A DNA stretch of 64,000 nt, taken from contig MPUH01000091.1 in NCBI GenBank assembly GCA_001970955.1, positions 48,470-112,469 on the forward strand, given 5' to 3'. Positions 23,601 through 33,264 of the stretch are shown in pieces. Below the pieces are notes generated by a model. It was given only the letters and a program-made list of their open reading frames with translations. It was not told the DNA's origin and made no database searches. This DNA comes from Stentor coeruleus. Taxonomy: Eukaryota; Ciliophora; Heterotrichea; Heterotrichida; Stentoridae. Numbering within the stretch: position 1 is the first letter of the stretch; each line of letters begins with the position of its first letter. Position numbers and translations under genes: made by a program.

Positions 23601-24393
23601 AAGTAATAATTAGATAATTTTTGTGTGATTTAAGAGTTTTTAAGAAATTGATATTTAATTTCAAAAGGATTTTATTATGGATTAGAGAATGATTTGTTAA
23701 TATTTTTTTTTGATTTCATGCTAATATGCTGGGTAAATGTTTTTTAGGTTTTTTGATGAGATTTGATTATTATTGCATAGAAAGTATGTGGGTGTTGATG
23801 TAAGGAGGAATTTTAGAATACTTTATGCTTTATCTATATACAAAAAGCTTATTGTTGTTATCTAATTTATTCATCGTAAATAATCATATGTAATTCCAAG
23901 CACAACACTTGCAAATACATAAAATGTTATCAATCTCACAATTAAACTCTAATAAACTATTCCCAAACCTAAAATATTCTAATTTTTGCTCACTTTCTAC
24001 TTATAATTTACCTTTAAATCATACCTCTCAACAAATTATTGAATCAGGGATAATTAATTTGATAATATACTAAATATGATGTAATAATTTCTAAATAAAA
24101 AGAATATAGTTTATGCTTTTTAAGGGCAGACCAAGATCTAGTTTTTGTTTTGAGTTTGAGTTTAAAAAATTCCAGTATCCAAACTTAGCCATCATTCCTC
24201 AATTTAAGTCTCTTAAAAAATCAATCTTTGCCATAACACCTTAAATGCACATAAAAAAACTATTCTAAAAACCAACAAAAACATCTGATTTCCACAATAT
24301 TTTGATTATTTTTCCTATCATAATTCAATCTATACAAAAAAAATCTGTTTATACCAGTTTTTAAACTATATATAAATAATTATAATTAATTTA
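23601..24393. other. Intergenic, 0.8 kb
   Basis: G/T-biased to about 23830, then C/A-biased toward the next ATG, matching its plus-strand neighbours. No gene seen. Confidence 0.6.
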
Positions 24394-25146
24394 ATGAAGT
24401 CACAACTTCTTCAAATAAACCGATCAAAGACAAGAATAGACAGTTGTTCACCTTATCTAGATCATATAGTTCGAAACAAACACAACAAATCTACAACCGA
24501 GCTTAAATCTTTACCAGCAGCGACTATTAAAACAACTGTAGCAGAAAATTTTGCTGAAACAGAAAAATATAAAAAATTTAAGCGACACTTAACTTTAAGC
24601 TATGATAGAAATTCTATTGAGACTAATAAAGCAAAACAACTTGAAGAACTTTTTCATGAAAGGATGGAAAAATTTCATAGTGGAGAAACTGAATGGCTTA
24701 ATGAAATTGAGATTATAGATAGTATATACTATGAAATTTTTTCTCATTTCAGCTGCTTTGATAATTTACTTAAAACTTTAAAAAATAAGATGAAAGAATG
24801 CCTTAAAATCATGACTTTCGAACATTACAAGGAAAAAATAGAAAAACTTAAACAAAAAAACCAAGTTTTAGTTGTAAAAATAAACAATTTGACAAAAATA
24901 AACCAGGATCTAAGTAAAGAAAATGAGCATGTTAGAAAATCACAAGAAAATTTCGAAAGGCTTTTCAAAGACAACCCAGAAATTCTTGTAAATTACGAAA
25001 ATATTGTTGATAAGATGCTTAAACAATGTCAAGTGATAGATAATTTAAAAAAAGAGATCAAAAGGCTTAGAAAAATTCAAATTACTAACAATCAAATTAT
25101 ATCTGAACTAAAATTTAAATCTAACATAAAAGATGATTCGTTTTAA
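24394..25146 (+). CDS. TSNAXIP1_N-like coiled-coil protein, copy 1
   Basis: 250 aa. Residues 80-130 (NEIEIIDSIYYEIFSHFSCF, DNLLKTLKNKMKE) precede a long coiled coil (to about 200) and the block NYENIVDKMLKQCQVIDNLK. The gene at 25766 matches along its whole length, and those at 29979 and 31122 share the helical core. The pattern of a helix pair followed by a coiled coil resembles the N-terminal domain of translin-associated factor X-interacting protein 1, found in ciliary/testis proteins. That assignment is inference from pattern. No enzyme motif. Confidence 0.8.
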   Translation: MKSQLLQINRSKTRIDSCSPYLDHIVRNKHNKSTTELKSLPAATIKTTVAENFAETEKYKKFKRHLTLSYDRNSIETNKAKQLEELFHERMEKFHSGETEWLNEIEIIDSIYYEIFSHFSCFDNLLKTLKNKMKECLKIMTFEHYKEKIEKLKQKNQVLVVKINNLTKINQDLSKENEHVRKSQENFERLFKDNPEILVNYENIVDKMLKQCQVIDNLKKEIKRLRKIQITNNQIISELKFKSNIKDDSF

Positions 25147-25765
25147 ATATAAAAATCATTACCTGTAAAACTATATTGAAACAAAAAAGATATTTTTTTT
25201 ACATAATATTATAAGAAAGGAATATTTAGAAAATATAATTAATGCTTTTAATTTTGTAATAAAAGTATGGTGTTAGGGTATGGATAATGAATGTAATTAT
25301 TTTATAGTTTTTATAATATTTATAATATATGATGAATGAAGTGTAATGTTTGTTAAGATTTATTGAAAACAATTTGATTTTATAAGTTGAAATGAAGTTT
25401 AATAATTTTTAAATGTTCTGATATAAATAAAAGTTGTATGGGTTCATATGAATTTTGTAATGGGATAATGAGTTTGAATTAAGATTATGATAGTTTTTAG
25501 GCTTTTTTTGATAGTGGATTACTTTATGTTGACAAAACAAGATTTCAGAATTGTGCTTATATTTGAAATTAGATAAATAAAGTTTAATTAGGAAATGCGA
25601 TTATATATAATAGTAGCTTATATGAAATTATGCTATAAGTGATATGATTAAGAGATTTTCACGCTTGAAGGATTTATAATCTTAGTGCTAATATAGTTTC
25701 TAAACTTTTAATTTTATACTTTAATTTTATACTTTTAATTTTATACTTTTAATATAAGTAATAAA
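25147..25765. other. Intergenic, 0.6 kb, with short repeat before next ATG
   Basis: AT-rich. At 25704-25753 a roughly 14-bp unit (ACTTTTAATTTTAT) repeats about 3.5 times, ending 13 bp before the next start codon. Confidence 0.65.
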
Positions 25766-26524
25766 ATGCTACCAACCGTTAGTATTCAGCGAAAACGTTC
25801 AAGCAGCAAACTAAGTATGGACTTTAGTATTTCCCCAGGGACAGATAAGATTATAAGATCACAAAAAAACAAATCTTTAACTGGTTTCAAAGCTTACTCG
25901 CCATTGCCTTCAAAAACTTTTCTGAAAGAATTCGATATGAGTACATCAAAGCCAAGAGAGTCAAGAAAATTCCTAACAACTCAAGTCTTTGAGCCACTTA
26001 AGTCATCAACTAAAGCTGAAGATTTTGAGGAAGTTCTAAATGACAGGCTTGAAAAATATAAGAAAGGGAATAGCGAATATATTTCTGAAACTGATGTGAT
26101 TGATAGTGTTTTTTATGATGTTATAAGCCATTTGAAGTCTTATGAAAATATTTTTAGGTTGTTAAGACAGAAACTTGATATATGTATTTTTGATCAAGCA
26201 AAAGAAGAATATACTAAAAAAATTGAAAAACTTAAGAAAGATAAAAATATGCTCATAATGAAAATCAATTCACTTTCAGATATAAATAGCAAGCTACAAG
26301 AGGAAAATAAGAAACTTAATGAGGATAAAGATAATTTCACAAGGCTTTTTACCGATGATCCTGATGTGTTGATAAACTATCAGAATATTGTTGAACAAAT
26401 GCTTGAACAATGCAATATAATACGTGAGCAGAAAAAAGAGCTGAAAAAACTCCGTAAGTATCAAGGAATGTACAAAGAGTTGGCTGAGGAGTTCGAACAA
26501 AAATCATTTTTATTAGAATCTTAA
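25766..26524 (+). CDS. TSNAXIP1_N-like coiled-coil protein, copy 2
   Basis: 252 aa, paralogue of the preceding gene. Aligned blocks include ETDVIDSVFYDVISHLKSYE against EIEIIDSIYYEIFSHFSCFD, NFTRLFTDDPDVLINYQNIV against NFERLFKDNPEILVNYENIV, and EQMLEQCNIIREQKKELKKL against DKMLKQCQVIDNLKKEIKRL. The N-terminal 70 residues are Ser/Lys-rich and unrelated. Same orientation and similar length point to tandem duplication. Predicted coiled coil over residues 145-235. Function unknown; a ciliary or basal-body scaffold is possible. Confidence 0.8.
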   Translation: MLPTVSIQRKRSSSKLSMDFSISPGTDKIIRSQKNKSLTGFKAYSPLPSKTFLKEFDMSTSKPRESRKFLTTQVFEPLKSSTKAEDFEEVLNDRLEKYKKGNSEYISETDVIDSVFYDVISHLKSYENIFRLLRQKLDICIFDQAKEEYTKKIEKLKKDKNMLIMKINSLSDINSKLQEENKKLNEDKDNFTRLFTDDPDVLINYQNIVEQMLEQCNIIREQKKELKKLRKYQGMYKELAEEFEQKSFLLES

Positions 26525-26629
26525 GATATAGCAAAATGAGATTTTTATTATAATTAGTGTCTTAAACCATAAAAGTATCTGAAAAATAATTTATTATTTT
26601 AATAAATTATCTATAATGACCATATAAAC

Positions 26630-27508
26630 TTAATTACGATTAACTATTGATAAGATGCTTTCTTTTTCGAGAAATGACATAGACTCCCTTTCTCTATATT
26701 TATTAAAGAAAATTGAAGTTGCAGTTAGAGGAATTATCTCACCAATAAGAAAATGAAAGTAATAAATGATTATCCTGAATAATTATTACTGTGCTGTATC
26801 TTCCTCAATGTTATATATGCATACTTGAAATATATAAGATATAATAAGGCATGGAAGCAGACAAAAAATACAAAGCATGCTACAGTGTCTGACAAATATT
26901 AGAGCATTATCCCCAAAACCATATACATAAATAGGTTTGACTTTATTATATAAAAAGTAATCAGTTCCAATAAATATTGTTATAGAAATAGCCCAAAATA
27001 TAGTATCTGATATAATAATTGTAATTCTTGAACTACTATTAATCATCCATGGCTGATCTCCTAAAGAAGCTAGTGTAAATAATAGAATTCCAAATGTGCA
27101 AACAATAATTGAGGTAAACAGTTGAGTTTTATATTTAAGTTTTGGCTTGACTTTATCGTCGAAACCATTATAAAGGGTAATAGCAATTTGCATATGAACA
27201 TACATCATCAGCCAAAGGATACAAAAATATGATAAATCGTTAAGACATGCAAAAATGTTGCAGACCTGATAAGGTACAAGCTTGATTATAACAAGGCTTA
27301 TTATTCTACCTGAGTAATATTTACAGATTGACATGAACAGCGCAAGTAAATTCATAATAATGAATTGCAACTTGTAAATCCCATAAATCCTCTTACAAAT
27401 CAAATACGTATAACATAAAGTAATAATTCCATAAAAAAACACTGTGATCCACAATAAATAATCATATAGTGTTGAATTTGAATAATACAACAAACACTTT
27501 TGTGACAT
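26630..27508 (-). CDS. 7TM protein, TOM1/THH1-like family, paralogue A
   Basis: Spliced product of 287 aa, complement(join(26630..26774,26790..27508)). Seven hydrophobic helices, the last one supplied entirely by exon 2 (IIIYYFHFLIGEIIPLTATS). The YYxxxxxGEIIP end resembles the last helix of plant TOM1/TOM3/THH1 and related GPR137-type 7TM proteins. This is the most diverged of four paralogues here (others at 37387, 38760 and 43548), which share length, topology and a phase-2 intron before helix 7. Ligand and role unknown. The gene is tail-to-tail with a coiled-coil gene 105 bp away. Stop is TAA. Confidence 0.85.
26775..26789 (-). other. 15-nt intron before helix 7 of paralogue A
   Basis: Minus-strand GTAATAATTATTCAG, phase 2. 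Retention gives TAA after DTAQ and loses helix 7. Confidence 0.9.
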
Positions 27509-27781
27509 TTTATTGTAGTATTTAAATCTCTCATTCTAATACTTTTATTTGATTATTAAAATCACCGTACTATACATACTTAAAAAATTAATAACCAAAT
27601 CGCATAAACCCTTTAAAACCAATACCTTTTCCTACATCATCCATAAAAAAATCTTATCTTAACACCCCACTTTTTCCACACAAAAAAAAAACAACAGAAA
27701 TTCAACCTAAAACCCAAAAATTATAAAAAAATTGATAAGAAATAACACTAAAATATTTTCTTATAAGGGAAATACCATAAA

Positions 27782-29126
27782 ATGTATAAATCCGATATAG
27801 AACCTCTAATACTTAACTGGAACCGTCAAGCTATGGAAAACTTAAACGACAACAAGTTCCAAGAGGCTTACAATCTCTTACAAAAAGCTGAAGATTTACT
27901 TAAACACCCAGAAAACTCATCTTCAATGAAACTTTTATCTATAACAAACAACAACCTAGGCTGTTACTATAAAAAAGTGCAAAAACTTCAAACAGCCTTA
28001 GACTATCTTTTCAAAGCTTTAAATCTTGAAATCCAAACTATATACGATAAAACCAACATCGCAGGTACTCATTTAAACATTTGTGCAACATATTCATTAC
28101 TAAATCAACATGGAAAAGCTTTAAGTCATGGAATTATGGCAACAAAACTATTAAAAGAAGCTCATGAAATTGATGAAAGTTTATCAACACTAACATCATT
28201 AATAATTGCCCTTAATAGTACAGGTTTTGAATATGAATTATTAAAAGAGTATGAAAATGCTTTAATTACTTATAAATGTGGATTTGATCTTGCTGAAAAC
28301 AATCTTGGGTCTGGACATCCGGTGACTGGGGCTCTTGCAAAAGCTTATAAGAATATTATGCTAATAAAATCAGAAAAACCTTTAGATAAAAGAATATTTG
28401 TTAAGAAAAAAGGTAGTGCTGGGCTACCTAAAATAAAAACTTTATCTGAAAGGAATAATAGTGTTGAGACAAATAAGAAATACTATTTAAATGGAGAAGA
28501 AGGGAAATATAAAGGGAATAGGGCAAGTTCGAATANCAAATAAGAAATACTATTTAAATGGAGAAGAAGGGAAATATAAAGGGAATAGGGCAAGTTCGAA
28601 TAAAACTTTTGATGAGAAAAATGGGGGGAAAAGGAGGCTGCCTAAGATTGATAAGCCGCTGACTGTACCCAAAAGAGCTAGACAAATTTATGAAGATAAG
28701 AAAATTCATGGGTTAGAAGAAAAAATTGCTGAACTACAGAATCAGATTGAAATTTATCAAATTAAATGTAAAAAACTTGAAGAAAGAACTGTAAAAACTA
28801 AGATTGATAGAACTGCTGCTGCTATAAAAATACAACGTTTTTGGAGAGAGAAGAACAAAGCGAATTTACGTCATAGGAAAAAAAGTATCCCGGCAGAAAC
28901 TAAAGCTATAATGGCGATAAAAGAATTTGAACAACTGAAAATGCAACATTTGAGAGACTTCCCATCAAGTGCTCCAGAAAAAAAATCAGCTAATTCGTTT
29001 AAGTTTAAAGAAAAACATACAGTTCCAATTACTATGACGAAATATGACAGAAATAATAGGTTTTATAAAACAATAGAACTACCTTTGGATCCTATACTTG
29101 AGTCTATTATTGAAACAAAGAAATGA
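27782..29126 (+). CDS. TPR and IQ protein, split by an assembly duplication
   Basis: As printed, the frame breaks at the N (28536). The 66 bp before the N (28470-28535) are repeated exactly after it (28537-28602). Collapsing one copy and the N gives one frame of 425 aa. Residues 10-200 form TPR-like helical pairs (NNLGCYYKKVQKLQTALDYL, GTHLNICATYSLLNQHGKAL, ENALITYKCGFDLAENNLG). Then come a basic linker, a coiled coil (HGLEEKIAELQNQIEIYQIK) and an IQ motif (AAAIKIQRFWREKNKANLR). The domain mix fits a calmodulin-binding scaffold, for instance at cilia or basal bodies. No orthologue assigned. Start ATG at 27782 follows AAATACCATAAA. Confidence 0.85.
28470..28602. repeat. 66-bp exact direct duplication around an N (assembly artefact)
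   Basis: Copies at 28470-28535 and 28537-28602 with one N between. Collapsing restores the reading frame. Confidence 0.9.
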
Positions 29127-29978
29127 AAGGTTATTAAATACTTTGAAATTATGTTGGCTTATAAAATATAATTTTGATAAATTTAAATAATACTTGTGAG
29201 AAAAAGAAGAATGATTTATATAGATTATGCTTGTATTTTATATCAAAGAATTAAGTTATATTGTTTATTGATGAAATATATAAAAGATATTTTAATGTTA
29301 TATATTATATTATAATTTGATGTAAGTTTCATAGAAAATAATTTAGATTTTAGATTTTGTTATAATATTTATACTTTTATTATATACTCAAGTTTATGTT
29401 AATAAAATTAAGTTTCTCTTTTATTGTATAGTCCGGGTTGAATATATACAAGATTTGATAAGTTTGTATATGTTTAGATTTATGAAGAAATTTTGTGAAG
29501 AAGAAGGTAGAATTTCTGATTGAATATATAGACAAAAAGTATACGGAGAAAATTAAATATTTAGCTTTACAAGTTTGAATATGCTATTTAGTTTATATTC
29601 TAAACTTTTTTTATTTTCAAGCAAATTTTTCCATTGTAGAATTCATCAATAGTTTATATTAAAAAAATGTAATAAAATCGTATTTGCATTCAAAACACAA
29701 ATCTTCTAAATATCCTATTCCATAGTATCTCTGAAAATCCTTATTGACTTCCATATTTAATATCATCTATACTAAAAATGTACCTAATCCTATAAATCCA
29801 CCCTTTACCCTATTCTATAAACTCTAGTCATAATCATAAATTTCCTAAAATCCAAACTAATCTTATTCTTACACTAATCATATAAATAACTTCAAATTCC
29901 TTCACTATATCTGCACAACTTACCCATATTACATAAAAAAAACATAACCTCCATTAGAAATCGTTATAAAAATTAAAT
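29127..29978. other. Intergenic, 0.85 kb
   Basis: G/T-biased first half; from about 29690 C/A-rich and G-poor before the next plus-strand ATG. No gene seen. Confidence 0.65.
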
Positions 29979-30773
29979 ATGATCGGAGAAAAATCCCACA
30001 TAAACTCTTCAATCCCAACAAAAAATACCAGATATTCCCTTGAAGCAATCAGAACTTCACCTTACTCGAATTCAACTTTCAAAAAGCGATATAGTAATTA
30101 TAAAAAATCAAGTTTTTCATCAACTTCAAACAATGGAAGTATTATTATTCCATCAGAAAACTCAAATATCAAAACCAACGCTCAAATCAAAACTATGAAA
30201 ATCCGTAACCTTAACGAATCATTAACGCATATAGAAAAGTCTAAATATTTATCAATAAAACTAGCGAAAAACCTATCAAACAAAAATCATGATTCATCGT
30301 ATTTCAGTATTTATTCTGAGATATTTTCTGAGCTTATTGAACTTTTTCCTATTTTTAAAGATTTATTTCTATCTTTAAAGAAAGGAATGGTTATTTCTGC
30401 AATTAAAGAAAAAGATTATGAAGATTTTGAGTTTTGTAAGGATCTTAAAGGTCTTGATAGTGATTTACAATGTTTGTTTAATAAAGAAAGGGTTGAAAAA
30501 TCGAAACTGGTTAAAAAACTAGATGTACTTGCGATTAAATATATGAAATTAAAAGAAAAATATGATGAGATACTGAAAATAAATAGGAAATATGAGAAGA
30601 TTATTTTTCCTAACATGAAAGAAATTGATGAGAGTATAAAAAATCCACAGAAGATTAATGTGAGTAATAAAGATATTTTACAAAGACAGAACACTTGGTT
30701 GCATGTATTGAAGAAAATAAATAATTCATGTGAGGATAATGAAGATGATGAAAATTCTTATCTAAAATCTTAA
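29979..30773 (+). CDS. TSNAXIP1_N-like coiled-coil protein, copy 3
   Basis: 264 aa. Ser/Lys-rich first 65 residues, then HIEKSKYLSIKLAKNLS and the helical core SIYSEIFSELIELFPIFKDL, FLSLKKGMVISAIKEKDYED, followed by a coiled coil (residues 165-205). The core is nearly interchangeable with the gene at 31122 (DIYSKIYVEFADSFPELKDF, LLSLRKGLIVSAIREKNFEN). The C-terminal part diverges and ends in an acidic stretch after NTWLHVLKKINNSCEDNEDD. Member of the local tandem family. Function unknown. Confidence 0.8.
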   Translation: MIGEKSHINSSIPTKNTRYSLEAIRTSPYSNSTFKKRYSNYKKSSFSSTSNNGSIIIPSENSNIKTNAQIKTMKIRNLNESLTHIEKSKYLSIKLAKNLSNKNHDSSYFSIYSEIFSELIELFPIFKDLFLSLKKGMVISAIKEKDYEDFEFCKDLKGLDSDLQCLFNKERVEKSKLVKKLDVLAIKYMKLKEKYDEILKINRKYEKIIFPNMKEIDESIKNPQKINVSNKDILQRQNTWLHVLKKINNSCEDNEDDENSYLKS

Positions 30774-31121
30774 TCATATGCTCATAACTAATTCAAAATA
30801 TATTAAACATAAAAAAATTAAACTAAAAATAAACTGTGTTATTAAACCAAACATATTATATTCAAAATTATCATATTTTTTATCTTTATTTTGTATATAA
30901 TCTTTTAACACCCTTAATCTATTATAATAATAACAATCTATACCTTATTATTTATAAACGAATTTTATACATAATATTTTTTTTTGCTTAGGAAAATCAT
31001 AATTATTTCAATTAGAAGCATAGAAATTATTTACTAGGCTTTAAAAATACAATGATTTTATTTAAAACTAGATTTAAATTCAATAATTTTAAGAAATTAA
31101 GCTTTTTATTTTAATAATTAT
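30774..31121. other. Intergenic, 0.35 kb
   Basis: Plain AT-rich spacer between two tandem paralogues. Nothing recognised. Confidence 0.6.
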
Positions 31122-31973
31122 ATGGCTGGTGTAATTGAGAAGATTAAAAGTGAAAAACATATAAAAAAGCATTCGGTATATTCAGAACCGATAACGTTTT
31201 CAAGAAGTTTGAAGAGAATTAAAACTAATCCTGGAAAAAAATCAATTGATAATTTTCAGAGAAGTTCTTTAGAGAATGAAGTCAAGGTGGAAAATTGTAA
31301 TTTTCAAACAAAGTTTCAATCAAGACATGCAAGAGTTGCAACTTATTCAGAAACGTATGCATTTTTAGATAAAGCTAAATATTTTACTACAAAACTTGCA
31401 CACTTGATATCAACCCGGCCAGTAAATTCAGAGATTTTCGACATATACTCAAAAATATACGTTGAGTTTGCGGATTCTTTTCCTGAGCTTAAAGATTTTT
31501 TACTGTCTTTGCGTAAAGGCTTGATAGTTTCAGCAATCAGAGAAAAAAACTTCGAAAACTTTGAATTTAAAGACGAACTTGAAAACAATCAAACTGAACT
31601 AAAAGAATTATTTAACAAAGAACGTCAAGAAAAGTTCAAATTAGTAAATAAACTTAATAACCTTACAGAAGAGTATACAAAAAACAAACAAGAATGCGAA
31701 AAACTTAGAATCAAAGTTGAAGGGTATGAAAAAGCTTGGCTTAACAATCCAATTAAGTATATTGAAGCTGAGAACCTAGTACAAAAAATGCTTAAACAAT
31801 GTGAGATTATTGAAAAGCAGAAGAATATTATAAATGGATTGAAAAGCTCTGAACTTAAGTTGAAGAAAATTCTTGAGAAACTTGAGATGCATGGAGTTGA
31901 TATTAAGAGTTTTACATATAAAAAAGAAAATACTTTATTGAACCCAATGAATATAAAAACTTATAATAGATGA
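31122..31973 (+). CDS. TSNAXIP1_N-like coiled-coil protein, copy 4
   Basis: 283 aa. Basic N-terminus, then EIFDIYSKIYVEFADSFPEL and SLRKGLIVSAIREKNFENFE, coiled coil over about residues 155-275. It also contains EAENLVQKMLKQCEIIEKQK, which matches the NIVDKMLKQCQVI block of copies 1 and 2. It therefore bridges the two sub-pairs of the family. Same orientation as copies 1-3. No catalytic motif, membrane segment or lipidation signal. Confidence 0.82.
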   Translation: MAGVIEKIKSEKHIKKHSVYSEPITFSRSLKRIKTNPGKKSIDNFQRSSLENEVKVENCNFQTKFQSRHARVATYSETYAFLDKAKYFTTKLAHLISTRPVNSEIFDIYSKIYVEFADSFPELKDFLLSLRKGLIVSAIREKNFENFEFKDELENNQTELKELFNKERQEKFKLVNKLNNLTEEYTKNKQECEKLRIKVEGYEKAWLNNPIKYIEAENLVQKMLKQCEIIEKQKNIINGLKSSELKLKKILEKLEMHGVDIKSFTYKKENTLLNPMNIKTYNR

Positions 31974-32679
31974 GAATATGTTTTTTTAATGAGTTAGGAT
32001 ATTTTATAATGCCTGAGGGGGTAAAATTGTTATTTTTATAGGGTTAATAAGAAAAAATATGATTTTTTTTTGAAGTATGTTTTATGTGTTGTAAATCAGA
32101 TTTGAGGTTTTGAGACTTGTTTTTTTTTATAATTTTTAAATAATGAAAATGCTATGAGAGTAATTTTAGAGTCTTTTTATTTGTGAGGAATTTGATTTTC
32201 ATGTTGTTGTTATATGAATTATATAAGAAAATACTATGTAAAATGTTTTATTTATAGCTAATAAAGCTTGTATTTATGAAATGAAGGTATTTAAAGCAAG
32301 ATATAAGTTTTTATATGAATTTTGAATAAAATAAAGATTATCGTAATCAATTTAGTAAACTTTAAAGTAATACTCTAAAAGAAATAAAATTATACAACTG
32401 ATTTCGATCGGGTTGTAAAGAATTTTTTTTAAATCATTCTTGCACTTTTAGTAGCTTTTAAACTTTGTTTAAGATTTTTAAGATTAAAAATATTTTGCAT
32501 AAAACTATTAAATATTATATATTAAGTCTTCTTAGCACGTGTTTTTAAAAAGATTTCTCCCTTGAATAACTGACAGTAAATCAAGTACTGAGTTGTCACA
32601 AATAAAAGATTTTGCATATATTCACTCATATTTTATATTGGGGGATCTAATTATATATTGCCAATAGTAATATTTTGTA
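31974..32679. other. Intergenic, 0.7 kb
   Basis: G/T-biased after the coiled-coil gene stop, then plain AT-rich. I found no plus-strand ATG between about 32432 and 32780. No RNA gene recognised. Confidence 0.55.
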
Positions 32680-32682
32680 GTA

Positions 32683-32805
32683 TTTACAAGGTTTACATAA
32701 CCAGCGACAACGAGTGGTTTGACATATTGAATCTGTCTAAAGATAGAGATTGTAGGACAAATAAACCCCGATTAGACAAGTTTTTAATCATGCCACCTTA
32801 ACTAT
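32683..32805 (+). pseudogene. Orphan coding-like fragment
   Basis: Open frame reading KVYITSDNEWFDILNLSKDR and then CRTNKPRLDKFLIMPP to TAA at 32803-32805. It has protein-like composition but no ATG and no 15-16 nt intron linking it to an upstream exon. It precedes the small ORF at 32852 in another frame and lies near an assembly junction (32940). It may be the tail of a broken or mis-joined gene. Family not recognised. Confidence 0.3.
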
Positions 32806-32851
32806 CACCTACTTTAAACTTTACAAGGTATTCAAAAAAGAACTCAAAAAA

Positions 32852-33126
32852 ATGACAGAAAATCAACTCAAAAACCTAAAACTACATGAAATAGCTCTCT
32901 ACAGCACGAAATTCGAACAAATAGTAAAAGAAAACCTATNAACCTAAAACTACATGAAATAGCTCTCTACAGCACGAAATTCGAACAAATAGTAAAAGAA
33001 AACCTATTAATCAAATCAAAAAATATCGACAACATAATCAAAAACTTCATAGAAAGCATATACACAAAAAAGAAAAAAAATCATAACAAAGGACTTGGTC
33101 TGCACTCGGCGGACGATAAATCTTAA
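32852..33126 (+). CDS. Small basic helical protein, split by an assembly duplication
   Basis: The 67 bp at 32873-32939 recur exactly at 32941-33007 across a single N. Collapsing them gives a clean 68-codon frame: MTENQLKNLKLHEIALYSTK, then FEQIVKENLLIKSKNIDNII, a Lys-rich run and GLGLHSADDKS before TAA. Predicted amphipathic helices; no known family. An upstream in-frame extension without ATG exists to 32765, so the gene could have a missing 5' exon. It is convergent with the RBR E3 gene. Confidence 0.5.
32873..33007. repeat. 67-bp exact direct duplication around an N (assembly artefact)
   Basis: Copies at 32873-32939 and 32941-33007 with one N at 32940. Confidence 0.88.
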
Positions 33127-33165
33127 CTAATACTAATACTAATATCCTTAATCACTAATTAAAAG

Positions 33166-33264
33166 CTATACTTGGGCAATGACAATTGTTTCATCTATAT
33201 CAACTCTTACTCTAAGATCCTTAGGAGGATTGCATTTTTTCCCTAGACGATTACATTCTGAACA
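33166..33264 (-). other. In-frame coding continuation beyond the RBR stop
   Basis: After TAA the same frame reads CSECNRLGKKCNPPKDLRVR and then VDIDETIVIAQV to TAG. The Cys spacing suits a zinc-binding tail of the ligase. No 15-16 nt intron spans the stop. Readthrough, recent nonsense mutation or sequencing error are all possible. Confidence 0.5.

Noticed and set aside
32400-32800. Possible snoRNA or other ncRNA near the CTGA strings at 32565-32605
   Set aside because: No C box, no hairpin and no conserved RNA motif seen. A coding remnant explains the higher GC near 32700.
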